Shown piece after piece: positions 7,500 through 15,511 of a stretch of DNA of 15,925 nt. Both the position numbers and the translations under genes were made by a program. Below the pieces are notes generated by a model. It was not told where the DNA came from. It was given only the letters and a program-made list of their open reading frames with translations, and did no database searches. The DNA is from an uncultured Armatimonadota bacterium. GTDB lineage: Bacteria > Armatimonadota > Armatimonadia > Armatimonadales > Armatimonadaceae. The stretch spans positions 1-15,925 of the forward strand of contig CAIYBQ010000085.1 in NCBI GenBank assembly GCA_903924445.1. The letters run 5' to 3'. Within the stretch, counting starts at the first letter, position 1. Each line of letters begins with the position of its first letter.

Positions 7500-7573
7500 G
7501 GAGGAGTAGCTCAGTCGGTTAGAGCGCCGCCCTGTCACGGCGGAGGTCGCGGGTTCGAGCCCCGTCTTCTCCG
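7500..7573 (+). tRNA. tRNA-Asp (anticodon GTC)
   Basis: Acceptor arms GGAGGAG (7500-7506) and CTTCTCC (7566-7572) pair with one G-T wobble, and the discriminator is G7573, as expected for tRNA-Asp. The anticodon stem CCGCC/GGCGG encloses the loop CTGTCAC with anticodon GTC. The T-loop has GTTCGAGCC. CCA is not encoded. It lies 18 bases after tRNA-Val. Confidence 0.96.
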
Positions 7574-7581
7574 TTTTCCAC

Positions 7582-7657
<76 letters not shown>

Positions 7658-7664
7658 TTCGTGA

Positions 7665-7687
7665 CCCTCGTTTTCAGCGGGGGTTTT
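7665..7687 (+). terminator. first intrinsic terminator of the tRNA operon
   Basis: CCCTCG (7665-7670) pairs with CGGGGG (7678-7683), including one G-T pair, around a 7-base loop. TTTT follows at once. It begins 7 bases after the tRNA-Phe CCA. Confidence 0.65.
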
Positions 7688-7700
7688 GATTGTTTTAGAG

Positions 7701-7725
7701 CCCATGGATTTTTCCATGGGTTTTT
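7701..7725 (+). terminator. second intrinsic terminator of the tRNA operon
   Basis: CCCATGGA (7701-7708) and TCCATGGG (7713-7720) form a perfect 8-base-pair stem with a TTTT loop, followed directly by five T. This is a textbook rho-independent terminator, placed 17 bases after the end of the first hairpin. Confidence 0.9.
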
Positions 7726-7823
7726 GCCTTTAAGGCGAAACTTGCAGCAAGAGCATCCAGATACATCGATGCAACAAGCGCATGCTCGGTTGCCACGCCC
7801 CCTTACTGTGATAGTTTGGTTTC

Positions 7824-8822
7824 ATGGATGTCCGTAATCGCCAACTCCTGATCCGCTTTGCCATCGTGGTCGCTGCCGGGTTGGTTGTACTGAATGTTGG
7901 CATCACCTTCATTGAACGGAACAACCCCGCACGCATTCTTGCAGCGCGCCTTCAGAAGGCATCCAACAATGACTATCTCTTTCTTGGCAACTCGCTGATC
8001 GCAGCGGGCATCGACACGGATGTCTGCACAAAGCAGCGGCTGAAGTGCATGAATGCTGGCATCGGCTCTACGCAGTCATCGGAGCATGCTGCCATTGCGC
8101 AGGAAGCCATCGCATCCGGTGTTCGTGGCAAGCTGATCTACGGATTTATGGACCTGACCCTTTCCGAATCACCTGAGCTGGGCTGGAAGGGTAACCGGGC
8201 GATTGCCTTTCAGCTAAAGCATGTCAATATCCCTGAATCCTACGGTCTAAAGGGCCTTTCCAGATACGAGTTCATCCTGCGCCAAAATGTCCCTCTTCTG
8301 ACCTATCAGGATTCCTTGTGGGCTAAAGTCGAGCGCGTCAGACGAGTCCTGTCTGACAAATCCCTAAAGCGGAAGTCAGTAACGAACACATTTGGCCGGG
8401 CCGATGACTTTTCCGCCCTCGAGGATGGCTCAGCTGAGCGGTTTGCTGCACGCGTCCGTAAAGCAATGGCAAAGACATCGTTGCTGTGCCCAGAAGTCAG
8501 GCGTTTGCTGAATACTGCAGCCAAAGATGGCCGTGAAGTGGTGTTTGTCGTCATGCCGATGCCAGCCAAGCACAGGAATGCGTACTACAGGACATCGGAC
8601 TGGCAAGCCTATCTTGACAGGCTGGCGACCGAGCTGGATGCCCTGGGTGCGCGCCTGGTCAACATGGATGAAATGGCGCTGGACAGCGACTTCTCTGATG
8701 CCGTCCACCTAAGCCCAAGCGGAGCAACGGCGTTTACAGAGTTTCTGCTTCCTGAGCTGGTGCGCGCCAGAGTCAGACGAACTCATGGCTATCCGATAGA
8801 CAAAAACCGCAGCAAGAGCTAA
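7824..8822 (+). CDS. membrane-anchored SGNH-hydrolase-like protein of unknown substrate
   Basis: The protein has 332 residues. A basic start is followed by one hydrophobic segment (about 8-29), so most of the chain is probably outside the cytoplasmic membrane. SGNH (GDSL-like) elements are visible: block I as YLFLGNSL with Ser57 as nucleophile, a block II-like NAGIGS at 77-82, a beta strand with VVFVVMPMP at 239-247, and block V as DAVHLSPSG with Asp292 and His295. Such proteins are esterases or O-acyltransferases acting on polysaccharides, lipids or peptidoglycan; DltD- and AlgX-like proteins share the anchored arrangement. I do not recognise a specific family. There is no clear ribosome site before the ATG. 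It stands alone between the tRNA terminators and a strong terminator. Confidence 0.75.
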   Translation: MDVRNRQLLIRFAIVVAAGLVVLNVGITFIERNNPARILAARLQKASNNDYLFLGNSLIAAGIDTDVCTKQRLKCMNAGIGSTQSSEHAAIAQEAIASGVRGKLIYGFMDLTLSESPELGWKGNRAIAFQLKHVNIPESYGLKGLSRYEFILRQNVPLLTYQDSLWAKVERVRRVLSDKSLKRKSVTNTFGRADDFSALEDGSAERFAARVRKAMAKTSLLCPEVRRLLNTAAKDGREVVFVVMPMPAKHRNAYYRTSDWQAYLDRLATELDALGARLVNMDEMALDSDFSDAVHLSPSGATAFTEFLLPELVRARVRRTHGYPIDKNRSKS

Positions 8823-8851
8823 CGCAGACTGCCTATCGGAAACAAAAACAA

Positions 8852-8891
8852 GGCGTGTGGTGCTCCGCACCACACGCCCGTCGTCCTTTTT
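8852..8891. terminator. strong bidirectional terminator between convergent genes
   Basis: GGCGTGTGGTGC (8852-8863) and GCACCACACGCC (8867-8878) form a perfect 12-base-pair stem with a 3-base loop. On the minus strand a T-rich tract (TTGTTTTTGTTT) follows the stem directly, which suits the dehydrogenase gene. On the plus strand five T come 8 bases after the stem, which is less ideal but can still serve the SGNH gene. Confidence 0.85.
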
Positions 8892-8906
8892 CGAAACGGT
8901 CTGAAC

Positions 8907-9722
8907 CTAATCGGCCAACTGCTCCTCCGTCGCATGAATCGCCCAGCTTCCACCTGTAAGGAAGCCGCCATCCACGGCCAGCATCTGCCCCGTCACATAG
9001 TCACTCGCATGGCTACAGAGGAAAATCGTCGCGCCTACGAGGTCTGCCGGGAGGCCACGCCGCCCCGCCGGGATACGGTCAAAGATCCACTTTTTGCGCA
9101 CTGTGTCACCAAACAGCCCAGCGGTGGTAAGAGGTGTGTCAATAAACCCGGGTGCGATGCCATTGACCTGGATGTTGTGCTTTGCGAGCTCAGTCGCCAT
9201 GCTCTGCGTCAGCTGGCCAACCGCTCCCTTTGTCATCCCGTAAACCGACAGCATCCCGAGACCGCGGAACGTTGTCATGCTGCCGATATGCAGAATCTTC
9301 CCACCACCGGCTTCACGCATATAAGGAATAGCCGCCTGGCTAATCCAGTAGAGCGAGTCAAGGTTGACGGACCGGATGAGCTCGTAGTCCTCTTCGGTGA
9401 CATCTTCAATTTCCTTGCGACGGTTCGTGCCAGCGCAGTTGATGACAATGTCAAGCCCGCCAAGGAGCTCTGCAGCCTGCCGGACGAGGTCCTGCGCATT
9501 TGAGCGTGAGCCATCGAGCGCAAGACAAACGCCGTGCGCCTCTCCGCCGGCAGCACCGAGCAGCTGCAATGTCTCATCAATCTTCGCCTGATTCGACCCG
9601 TGCACCACCACACGAGCCCCGACACTGATCATGGCGAGCGCCTGAAGCTGACCGATTCCACTGCTGGACCCGGTGATCAGAACACGCTTTTCATCTAGAC
9701 GGAAAAGGGATGCAATATCCAT
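8907..9722 (-). CDS. SDR-family oxidoreductase, gluconate 5-dehydrogenase/KduD-like
   Basis: This is a cytoplasmic NAD(P)-dependent short-chain dehydrogenase of 271 residues. It has the cofactor motif TGSSSGIG at 17-24, NCAG at 95-98 and the full catalytic set Asn120, Ser148, Tyr161 and Lys165 (YGMTK). The stretches SVYGMTKGAVGQLTQSMA and NGIAPGFIDTPLT and the ending VDGGFLTGGSW resemble gluconate 5-dehydrogenase and 2-dehydro-3-deoxy-gluconate 5-dehydrogenase (KduD), so a sugar-acid substrate is likely. Substrate prediction within SDRs is unreliable. AAAGGA is present but 13 bases before the ATG, so the ribosome site is weak. It is divergent from the PSCyt1 gene and shares a 94-base control region with it. 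Confidence 0.9.
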   Translation of the reverse strand: MDIASLFRLDEKRVLITGSSSGIGQLQALAMISVGARVVVHGSNQAKIDETLQLLGAAGGEAHGVCLALDGSRSNAQDLVRQAAELLGGLDIVINCAGTNRRKEIEDVTEEDYELIRSVNLDSLYWISQAAIPYMREAGGGKILHIGSMTTFRGLGMLSVYGMTKGAVGQLTQSMATELAKHNIQVNGIAPGFIDTPLTTAGLFGDTVRKKWIFDRIPAGRRGLPADLVGATIFLCSHASDYVTGQMLAVDGGFLTGGSWAIHATEEQLAD

Positions 9723-9816
9723 TATTTCGCGGAATTCCTTTAATGCCCTGGATTCCCCAAGGCGGCACTTTTGAGTATTTTGAGTACCCTCGATTCAATG
9801 GTACAACATCGGGGAT
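9723..9816. promoter_or_regulatory. divergent promoter region with two adjacent 9-base direct repeats
   Basis: The 94 bases separate the dehydrogenase and PSCyt1 genes. TTTTGAGTA occurs twice head to tail (9769-9777 and 9778-9786). The second copy gives TTGAGT (9780-9785), which with TACAAC (9802-9807) at 16 bases makes a possible plus-strand promoter only about 10 bases before the ATG at 9817. The opposite strand has TTGTAC and CAAAAT 18 bases apart as a weak candidate for the dehydrogenase. The repeats could be a regulator site or duplicated -35 elements; the sequence does not decide. Confidence 0.35.
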
Positions 9817-12771
9817 ATGCGTAACTCCGGATTGACCTTACGGCTGCTCGCCGGTTGTATGCCGCTCATAACAACCATCGCTGCACTCGCCGTCGCACCA
9901 CCCAAGCAAGCGCCACAAAAACCTCGCATCCCCCTCTACAACCGGGATGTCCGCCCCATCCTTTCGGATACCTGCTTCCCATGCCATGGGCCTGACAGCG
10001 CCAAGCGAAAATCTGGCCTGCGCCTCGACATCCAGGATGAAGCCATCCGGCAGAAAGCCATCGTCCCCGGCACCCTGAAAGGCTCTGTGTGGAACCGGAT
10101 TACACAAACATCCCAAGACCTGCTCATGCCGCCACCCGGCGCGCACAAGCCGCTGTCAAAAGCACAAAAGGAAACCATCAAGGCATGGCTCCTCGCTGGC
10201 GCGAAGTACGAACCGCACTGGGCCTACACACCGGTCGTAAAGCCCGCGGTACCAAGTTCAACTGCGGGCACAACCCCAATCGATGCCTTTCTCAATCAGC
10301 GTCACAAACAGCTCGGCCTACTCCAAGCACCCGAAGCCGACCCGGTCACCTTGATACGCCGCGTCTCGCTTGATCTAACTGGGCTTCCGCCAACAACGGA
10401 TGACATCAAGGCTTACGCAGCAAACCCAAAAAAGAAGGTCTACGCCTCCTATGTTGACCGCTTGCTGTCATCGGATGCGCATGCTGAGCGGATGTCCGTC
10501 TGGTGGCTCGACCAAGTTCGCTACGCGGATACAGTCGGCTTCCACGGCGACCAAAACCATAATGCCTGGCCATACCGCGACTGGGTCATTAATGCCTTCA
10601 AAGTCAATATGCCGTACACCACCTTTGTGCGCGACCAGCTGGCGGGGGACTTGATTCCAAATGCATCGGATGCATCCCGGACCGCAACCTGCTTTAACCG
10701 CCTCAATATGGTCACGCGTGAGGGTGGCGCACAGCCTGGTGAGTACCTCGCAAAGTACGCCGCGGACCGTGTCCGCACCGTTGGCAGTGCATTTCTTGGA
10801 TCGACCATCGCCTGTGCAGAGTGCCACGACCACAAGTACGATCCCTTTACGGCAAAGGACTTCTACAGCATCGCAGCCTACTTCGCCGACATGCGCCAGT
10901 GGGGCGTCTATGCCGACTACAGCTACACACCGGAACCTGAGCTCCGCGGCATCAACAACGACTCACCCTTCCCGCCGGAGATTGTGGTTAGTAGCAAGGC
11001 TCTCGCAAACCGCATCGAAGAGGAAGTCGCGGGCATCAAAGCCCTCACAGCGGACGTCGCGGATTCTGATCCTCGTTATATGGCGTACCTCTCGAAGTAC
11101 AGCCAATACCGTGACTTAAATGGCGACACTGCCCCGTTGACACTCCAAACGCCCGAAGGCACTGACTGGCATACGCCCGAAAAGGCTGGGTTGGTTATCG
11201 ATGTTCCACGTTCGGCGGTGATGATCGCAGGGATTGAAGTCACGATTCGGCAGCCACAGGTTCCAGCGACCATCAACCTCACGCTCAAACAGGGAAACAT
11301 CACGCTTCCGTTCTGGCATGGCATCGGGGAACCCCATACCCCAACAACCCAAAATGGCTTTGAGCGCATCGGGATTCAGTCCGGATGGCGTATCACAAGT
11401 AAAGCGCCCCGCGGCGAAGCAAAGGCAATTTACTGGCTTCCTCGCACGGCATTTACGAATGCGGGTCCACTGAAGCTGACGCTTTCGGGGACGACAAGCG
11501 ATGTTCGCATTCGGGTGCTTCCGGTTCATGCGATTAACCCAGATGTGTTAGAAGCACCGCTTGAGCGCGACCCTAAAGCTGCCTTTTTGCTCTCGGGTGC
11601 GGGGCTTGAAAAAGTCTCCGATGACATTTCTACCCGCCAGCGCAGTATTGTGCAGTGCCGTGGTGGCAGGACGCCGGTGATGGTCACAGAAGGCACGACA
11701 AAGCCTCGGCAGGCGCGGATTCTTGCGCGTGGGAACTGGATGGACACGAGTGGGGCTCTCGTCGGCCCCGCGACGCCTGCATTCCTGACGTCGGGCGTTT
11801 CACCAAGCGCTCAACCCGCATCACGCCTCGAGCTCGCATCCTGGATCACAAGCCGAAACAATCCCCTGACGGCACGCGTCCTGGTGAATCGCTTCTGGCG
11901 TCTGTTCTTTGGGACTGGAATCTCAGTATCCGTTGAAGACTTTGGCGCGCAAGGTGAAGCGCCAACAAATCCGGCCCTGCTTGACTGGCTGGCCTCGTCA
12001 TTGATGGACAATGGCTGGAATATGCGAAGTGTCATGCGGGAGATTGTCCTAAGCGATGCGTACAAACGGTCATCGAAACCTCTGCCGGTCCACCTCGTGA
12101 AGGACCCACAAAACCGCTATTTCGCGAGGCAAAGTCCCCGCCGTCTGGATGCCGAATTCATTCGTGATAATGCGCTTGCCATCGCTGGCATCTTGGATAG
12201 TCACGTAGGCGGGCCTCCTGTAAAGCCATTTCAACCCATCGGGTACTACGCAAACCTGCAATTTCCAGACCGTGACTACACGGTAAGTACCCGGGGCGAC
12301 CAGTATCGCCGTGGTCTCTACACGCACTGGCAGCGGACATTTTTGCACCCAGGCCTCGCGGCATTCGATGCCCCAAGCCGCGAAGAAGCCTGCCCTGTCC
12401 GGAATGAAGCAAATACCCCGCAGCAGGCGCTAACGCTGCTAAACGACCCGGTCTACGTGGAGGCTGCACGGGGACTAGCAAACCTGATGTACACATCCAT
12501 AAAGCCGGGCACAGGCTCGGATAATGCCCGTCTCGACTGGTTGATGCAGCGCGTCCGTGGCGCTTCGCCATCCGGCACCGAAAGAAACCAGCTCAAGACG
12601 ATCCTTGCAGAATCACGAAAGTCCTACACCATCAATCAAATCCCTGGGCGGGACATGCTGCGTACCGGCAGCCTCCCAAGCCGTCTAGATGTTGACCCAA
12701 TAGAGCTTGCCGCATACACCAATGTCTGCCGCGTCCTCCTGAACCTCCACGAAACGATTACGAGGTATTGA
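9817..12771 (+). CDS. PSCyt1-DUF1549-DUF1553 (PSD1) exported protein
   Basis: This is a large exported protein of 984 residues, the usual size for the family. Residues 1-27 are signal-peptide-like. The PSCyt1 domain (about 40-125) carries CFPCH (53-57), a c-type haem attachment motif, and LLMPPP (102-107), whose Met could be the axial ligand. DUF1549/PSCyt2 (about 154-362) starts with PIDAFLNQR and LIRRVSLDLTGLPPT and ends in CAECHDHKYDP (333-343). A middle region (about 440-575) looks beta-rich and may be a carbohydrate-binding-like insert. DUF1553/PSD1 (about 667-925) includes NPLTARVLVNRFW and VEDFGAQGE. The family abounds in planctomycetes and their relatives; its function is not established, although a role in breaking down complex polysaccharides has been proposed. 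GGGG precedes the ATG closely. The downstream DUF1501 gene begins on its stop codon. Confidence 0.93.
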   Translation: MRNSGLTLRLLAGCMPLITTIAALAVAPPKQAPQKPRIPLYNRDVRPILSDTCFPCHGPDSAKRKSGLRLDIQDEAIRQKAIVPGTLKGSVWNRITQTSQDLLMPPPGAHKPLSKAQKETIKAWLLAGAKYEPHWAYTPVVKPAVPSSTAGTTPIDAFLNQRHKQLGLLQAPEADPVTLIRRVSLDLTGLPPTTDDIKAYAANPKKKVYASYVDRLLSSDAHAERMSVWWLDQVRYADTVGFHGDQNHNAWPYRDWVINAFKVNMPYTTFVRDQLAGDLIPNASDASRTATCFNRLNMVTREGGAQPGEYLAKYAADRVRTVGSAFLGSTIACAECHDHKYDPFTAKDFYSIAAYFADMRQWGVYADYSYTPEPELRGINNDSPFPPEIVVSSKALANRIEEEVAGIKALTADVADSDPRYMAYLSKYSQYRDLNGDTAPLTLQTPEGTDWHTPEKAGLVIDVPRSAVMIAGIEVTIRQPQVPATINLTLKQGNITLPFWHGIGEPHTPTTQNGFERIGIQSGWRITSKAPRGEAKAIYWLPRTAFTNAGPLKLTLSGTTSDVRIRVLPVHAINPDVLEAPLERDPKAAFLLSGAGLEKVSDDISTRQRSIVQCRGGRTPVMVTEGTTKPRQARILARGNWMDTSGALVGPATPAFLTSGVSPSAQPASRLELASWITSRNNPLTARVLVNRFWRLFFGTGISVSVEDFGAQGEAPTNPALLDWLASSLMDNGWNMRSVMREIVLSDAYKRSSKPLPVHLVKDPQNRYFARQSPRRLDAEFIRDNALAIAGILDSHVGGPPVKPFQPIGYYANLQFPDRDYTVSTRGDQYRRGLYTHWQRTFLHPGLAAFDAPSREEACPVRNEANTPQQALTLLNDPVYVEAARGLANLMYTSIKPGTGSDNARLDWLMQRVRGASPSGTERNQLKTILAESRKSYTINQIPGRDMLRTGSLPSRLDVDPIELAAYTNVCRVLLNLHETITRY

Positions 12772-14201
12772 TGATGGATATAAACATCCACGCAGCCACC
12801 GCACGCCGGGCATTTCTGCAACGCTCCGCATTCAGCATTGGGAGCATCGCCTTCGGTCAGCTCCTCGCCGATGCGGCTCCCCCAGCCCCCATTCGGGCCG
12901 GGATGCCTGGTGCGCTGCCAGTGCTGCATAAACCACAGCGCATCAAACGCATCATTCATCTCTGCATGGCGGGCGGCCCAAGTCAGCTCGAGACATTTGA
13001 CTGGAAGCCAGAGCTAAAAAAGCTCCATGGGCAGCCCTTTCCAAGCTCATTCACAAATGGCCAGCAGCTCGCACAGCTGCAAAACACACCCCTCCTCGCA
13101 CGCGGGCCATTTACTGAATTCACCCGGCATGGCAAGAGTGGCATCGAAATTTCCAGCCTGCTACCAAACATCGCGCGGCATGCCGACAAGCTCGCTGTCA
13201 TCCGCTCGATGGTCACGGAGCAGATCAACCACGATCCGGCCCATGCATTCTTTAATTCAGGTTCGATCCTCAAGGGGCGCCCAAGTATGGGATCCTGGCT
13301 GCTGTATGGCCTCGGAAGTGAATCGCGAGACCTTCCAGGATTTGTGGTTCTTGCCTCGCAAGGCTCATCGGATGGCGTCCAGCCCGTCTCCGCGCGGCAG
13401 TGGTCAGCAGGCTTTCTCCCAACCCGCTACCAAGGCGTACCGTTTCAGGCGAAGGGAGATGCCGTTCACTACGTTGCAAGTCCCGGTGGCAACCCGCGTA
13501 ACCTAGAGGAAAAGCTGGTGCAGTCCATTAATGCGATTAACCGCGAGCGGGCCGTACAGACGTTGGATCCCGAAGCCGCGACACGCATCGCGCAGTACGA
13601 AATGGCCTTTCGGATGCAGCTCTCTGTCCCGGAGCTGACCGACATGAAGGATGAAACCCCTGAAACCCTGCAGCGCTACGGTGTCAAGCGTGCCGGCGAT
13701 GGCACATTCGCCAGCAACTGCCTCCTCGCGCGGCGTCTGCTTGAGCGCGGTGTCCGCTGTGTCCAGGTCTATCACCGGGCATGGGACCATCACCGGAACA
13801 TGGAAGTCGCGATGCCGATTGCTGCCCGCGAGACGGATGCGGCGTGCGCGGCACTCCTTGATGACCTTGAACAGCGCGGGATGTTGGACTCGACGCTAGT
13901 CGTCTGGGGCGGCGAGTTTGGCCGAACGCCGATGGGTCAGGGCACGGGCCGCGACCACCACATCAATGCCTTTAGTATTTGGATGGCAGGTGGCGGCATC
14001 AAAGGTGGAACCGTCTACGGTGCAACGGATGAGCTCGGATACCGCTCGGTCCAGGATGTCGTTACGGTCCACGACTTACACGCCACAGTGTTGCACTTGT
14101 TTGGTATTGACCATGAGCGCTTCAGTGTCAAGTTCCAAGGCTTGGATGCACGTTTGACGGGAGTTGAGCCGGCTAAGGTTGTGCGCGGGGTTCTCGCATA
14201 A
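12771..14201 (+). CDS. DUF1501 domain-containing exported protein, partner of the PSCyt1 protein
   Basis: DUF1501 proteins have an alkaline-phosphatase/sulfatase-like fold and nearly always sit beside a PSCyt1-DUF1549-DUF1553 gene, as here. The N-terminus has a Tat-like signal (RRAFLQRS, Arg12-Arg13, then a hydrophobic stretch to about residue 36). Conserved family sequences are HLCMAGGPSQLETFDWKP (63-80) and WGGEFGRTPMGQGTGRDHH (379-397). The size, 476 residues, is normal. The frame opens with TTG at 12768, then ATG at 12771 and 12774. GAGG at 12762-12765 supports either ATG; I use the first, which shares its A with the upstream TGA, so coupling is likely. The enzymatic activity of the family is not established. 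Confidence 0.93.
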   Translation: MMDINIHAATARRAFLQRSAFSIGSIAFGQLLADAAPPAPIRAGMPGALPVLHKPQRIKRIIHLCMAGGPSQLETFDWKPELKKLHGQPFPSSFTNGQQLAQLQNTPLLARGPFTEFTRHGKSGIEISSLLPNIARHADKLAVIRSMVTEQINHDPAHAFFNSGSILKGRPSMGSWLLYGLGSESRDLPGFVVLASQGSSDGVQPVSARQWSAGFLPTRYQGVPFQAKGDAVHYVASPGGNPRNLEEKLVQSINAINRERAVQTLDPEAATRIAQYEMAFRMQLSVPELTDMKDETPETLQRYGVKRAGDGTFASNCLLARRLLERGVRCVQVYHRAWDHHRNMEVAMPIAARETDAACAALLDDLEQRGMLDSTLVVWGGEFGRTPMGQGTGRDHHINAFSIWMAGGGIKGGTVYGATDELGYRSVQDVVTVHDLHATVLHLFGIDHERFSVKFQGLDARLTGVEPAKVVRGVLA

Positions 14202-14221
14202 CTCCAATCACTAGCGGAAAG

Positions 14222-15502
14222 TTAGCGTAAACGAATCCAGCGGCGGGCTTTCATCTCGAAGCGGGGAAGGCTGCCAGCAGCCAACACTTGCACAGGAACC
14301 CGAAGGGCTAGCGTCGCACGCAGTGCATCCTCGATAATCCGACGCTCGGATTCTGTGTCGGTAACGGCTGTGTCGAACTCTACATCGATGAAGATGTCCG
14401 CCATGGCTTTTGTCGCATCCACGGTGGTCCGGAACTCAACGACATTTGGAAAACGCCGGATGACGGCTTCAATACTCGATGGCCATATATTGATGCCACG
14501 GATCACAACCATGTCATCCGTACGCCCGATGATGCCGCCAACGAGTGCAAGCTCATCCGTTCCGCAAGTGCACATTGTCTGAGGTCCTGCACACACGAGG
14601 TCGCCCGTTCTGTACCGCAGAAGTGGTGACCCGTGCCGGCCAAGATTCGTCAGGACCAGCTCTCCCTGCACTCCCGGCAATACTGGCTGGAGCGTGTCTG
14701 GATCGATAATTTCAGCGATGTAGTGTTCCTCGATGACGTGGAGAATTGCATCGTTTTCGGGGCACTGATACGTAACGGGACCGATTTCAGTCATCCCATG
14801 GTGATCCCAAACCTTTGCGCCTGCCCAGTAGCCTTCGATCGTAGCCCGGGTTGCGGGAACGGCGGCTCCGGGTTCACCGGCAACGATTATTGCCCTGACA
14901 CTGGACTTTGCAAGATCGATGTTGTTTTCCGCAGCAACCTGTCCCATGTGGATTGCATAGGTGGGCGTGCAACATACAACGGTCACGGCATTCCCAATAA
15001 TCGCTTCAATCCGGGCGAGGGTGCTCATCCCACCACCTGGCATACAGAGTGCGCCGACGCGCTCGCCTGCATTGAAACCCGTCCAGAATCCGAGGAAGGG
15101 GCCGAACGAGAATGCAAAGAAGATTCGATCCTCGGCAGTTACACCACTACGCTCAAAGACGGTTGCCCAGCATTCAACCATCCAGTTCCACGATGCCGGA
15201 GTGTCCAGCCAGCGGATAGCTTGCCCACTCGTTCCACTCGTCTGGGAGACGCGTGTGTACGCAGACATCGGGTAGGTTAGGTTTGTCCCAAAAGGTGGAT
15301 GTGCTGCCTGATCATCAACGATTTCCTGTTTAGTGGTCATCGGGAAGTGGCTGCAGAACTGCTCTGTTGTGATCGCATCAATATTGGACAACGACGCGGC
15401 GATGCGCGGTGCATAAAACCCATTGCTCCCGGCAAGGATGGCAAGTAAATCCCTTAGGGAATCGCCTTGGTGCCGTTTGATCGACGCCCTTTCATGAAGC
15501 AT
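14222..15502 (-). CDS. PaaK-like AMP-forming acyl/aryl-CoA ligase (phenylacetate-CoA ligase family)
   Basis: This is a cytoplasmic adenylate-forming enzyme that should activate an aromatic or other carboxylate with ATP and attach CoA. The 426 residues match the PaaK family length. Visible motifs are SQTSGTSGQ (86-94, phosphate-binding loop), MTEIGP (237-242), YRTGDL (297-302), GGIIGRTDDMVVIRGINIWP (322-341, hinge) and LPRFEMKAR (412-420). Lys418 is the likely catalytic lysine of the C-terminal domain. The gene lies 9 bases after the thioesterase on the same strand, so they are probably one operon. No phenylacetate oxidation genes are present, so the substrate is open. It is convergent with the DUF1501 gene across 20 bases and no clear terminator is visible there. 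Confidence 0.88.
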   Translation of the reverse strand: MLHERASIKRHQGDSLRDLLAILAGSNGFYAPRIAASLSNIDAITTEQFCSHFPMTTKQEIVDDQAAHPPFGTNLTYPMSAYTRVSQTSGTSGQAIRWLDTPASWNWMVECWATVFERSGVTAEDRIFFAFSFGPFLGFWTGFNAGERVGALCMPGGGMSTLARIEAIIGNAVTVVCCTPTYAIHMGQVAAENNIDLAKSSVRAIIVAGEPGAAVPATRATIEGYWAGAKVWDHHGMTEIGPVTYQCPENDAILHVIEEHYIAEIIDPDTLQPVLPGVQGELVLTNLGRHGSPLLRYRTGDLVCAGPQTMCTCGTDELALVGGIIGRTDDMVVIRGINIWPSSIEAVIRRFPNVVEFRTTVDATKAMADIFIDVEFDTAVTDTESERRIIEDALRATLALRVPVQVLAAGSLPRFEMKARRWIRLR

Positions 15503-15511
15503 CCGGGTTTG

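Noticed and set aside
8934..9503. Open frame of 189 codons on the plus strand
   Set aside because: It is the antisense shadow of the short-chain dehydrogenase gene; its protein is rich in Cys, His and Arg without any motif.
9844..9858. Lipobox-like LLAGC near the start of the PSCyt1 protein
   Set aside because: Cys14 comes before, not after, most of the hydrophobic segment (up to about residue 27), so an ordinary signal peptide is more likely than a lipoprotein signal.
10807..10842. Second CxxCH in the PSCyt1 protein as a novel second haem site
   Set aside because: CAECHDHKYDP is a regular conserved motif of DUF1549 proteins, so its presence here is normal; whether it binds haem cannot be seen.
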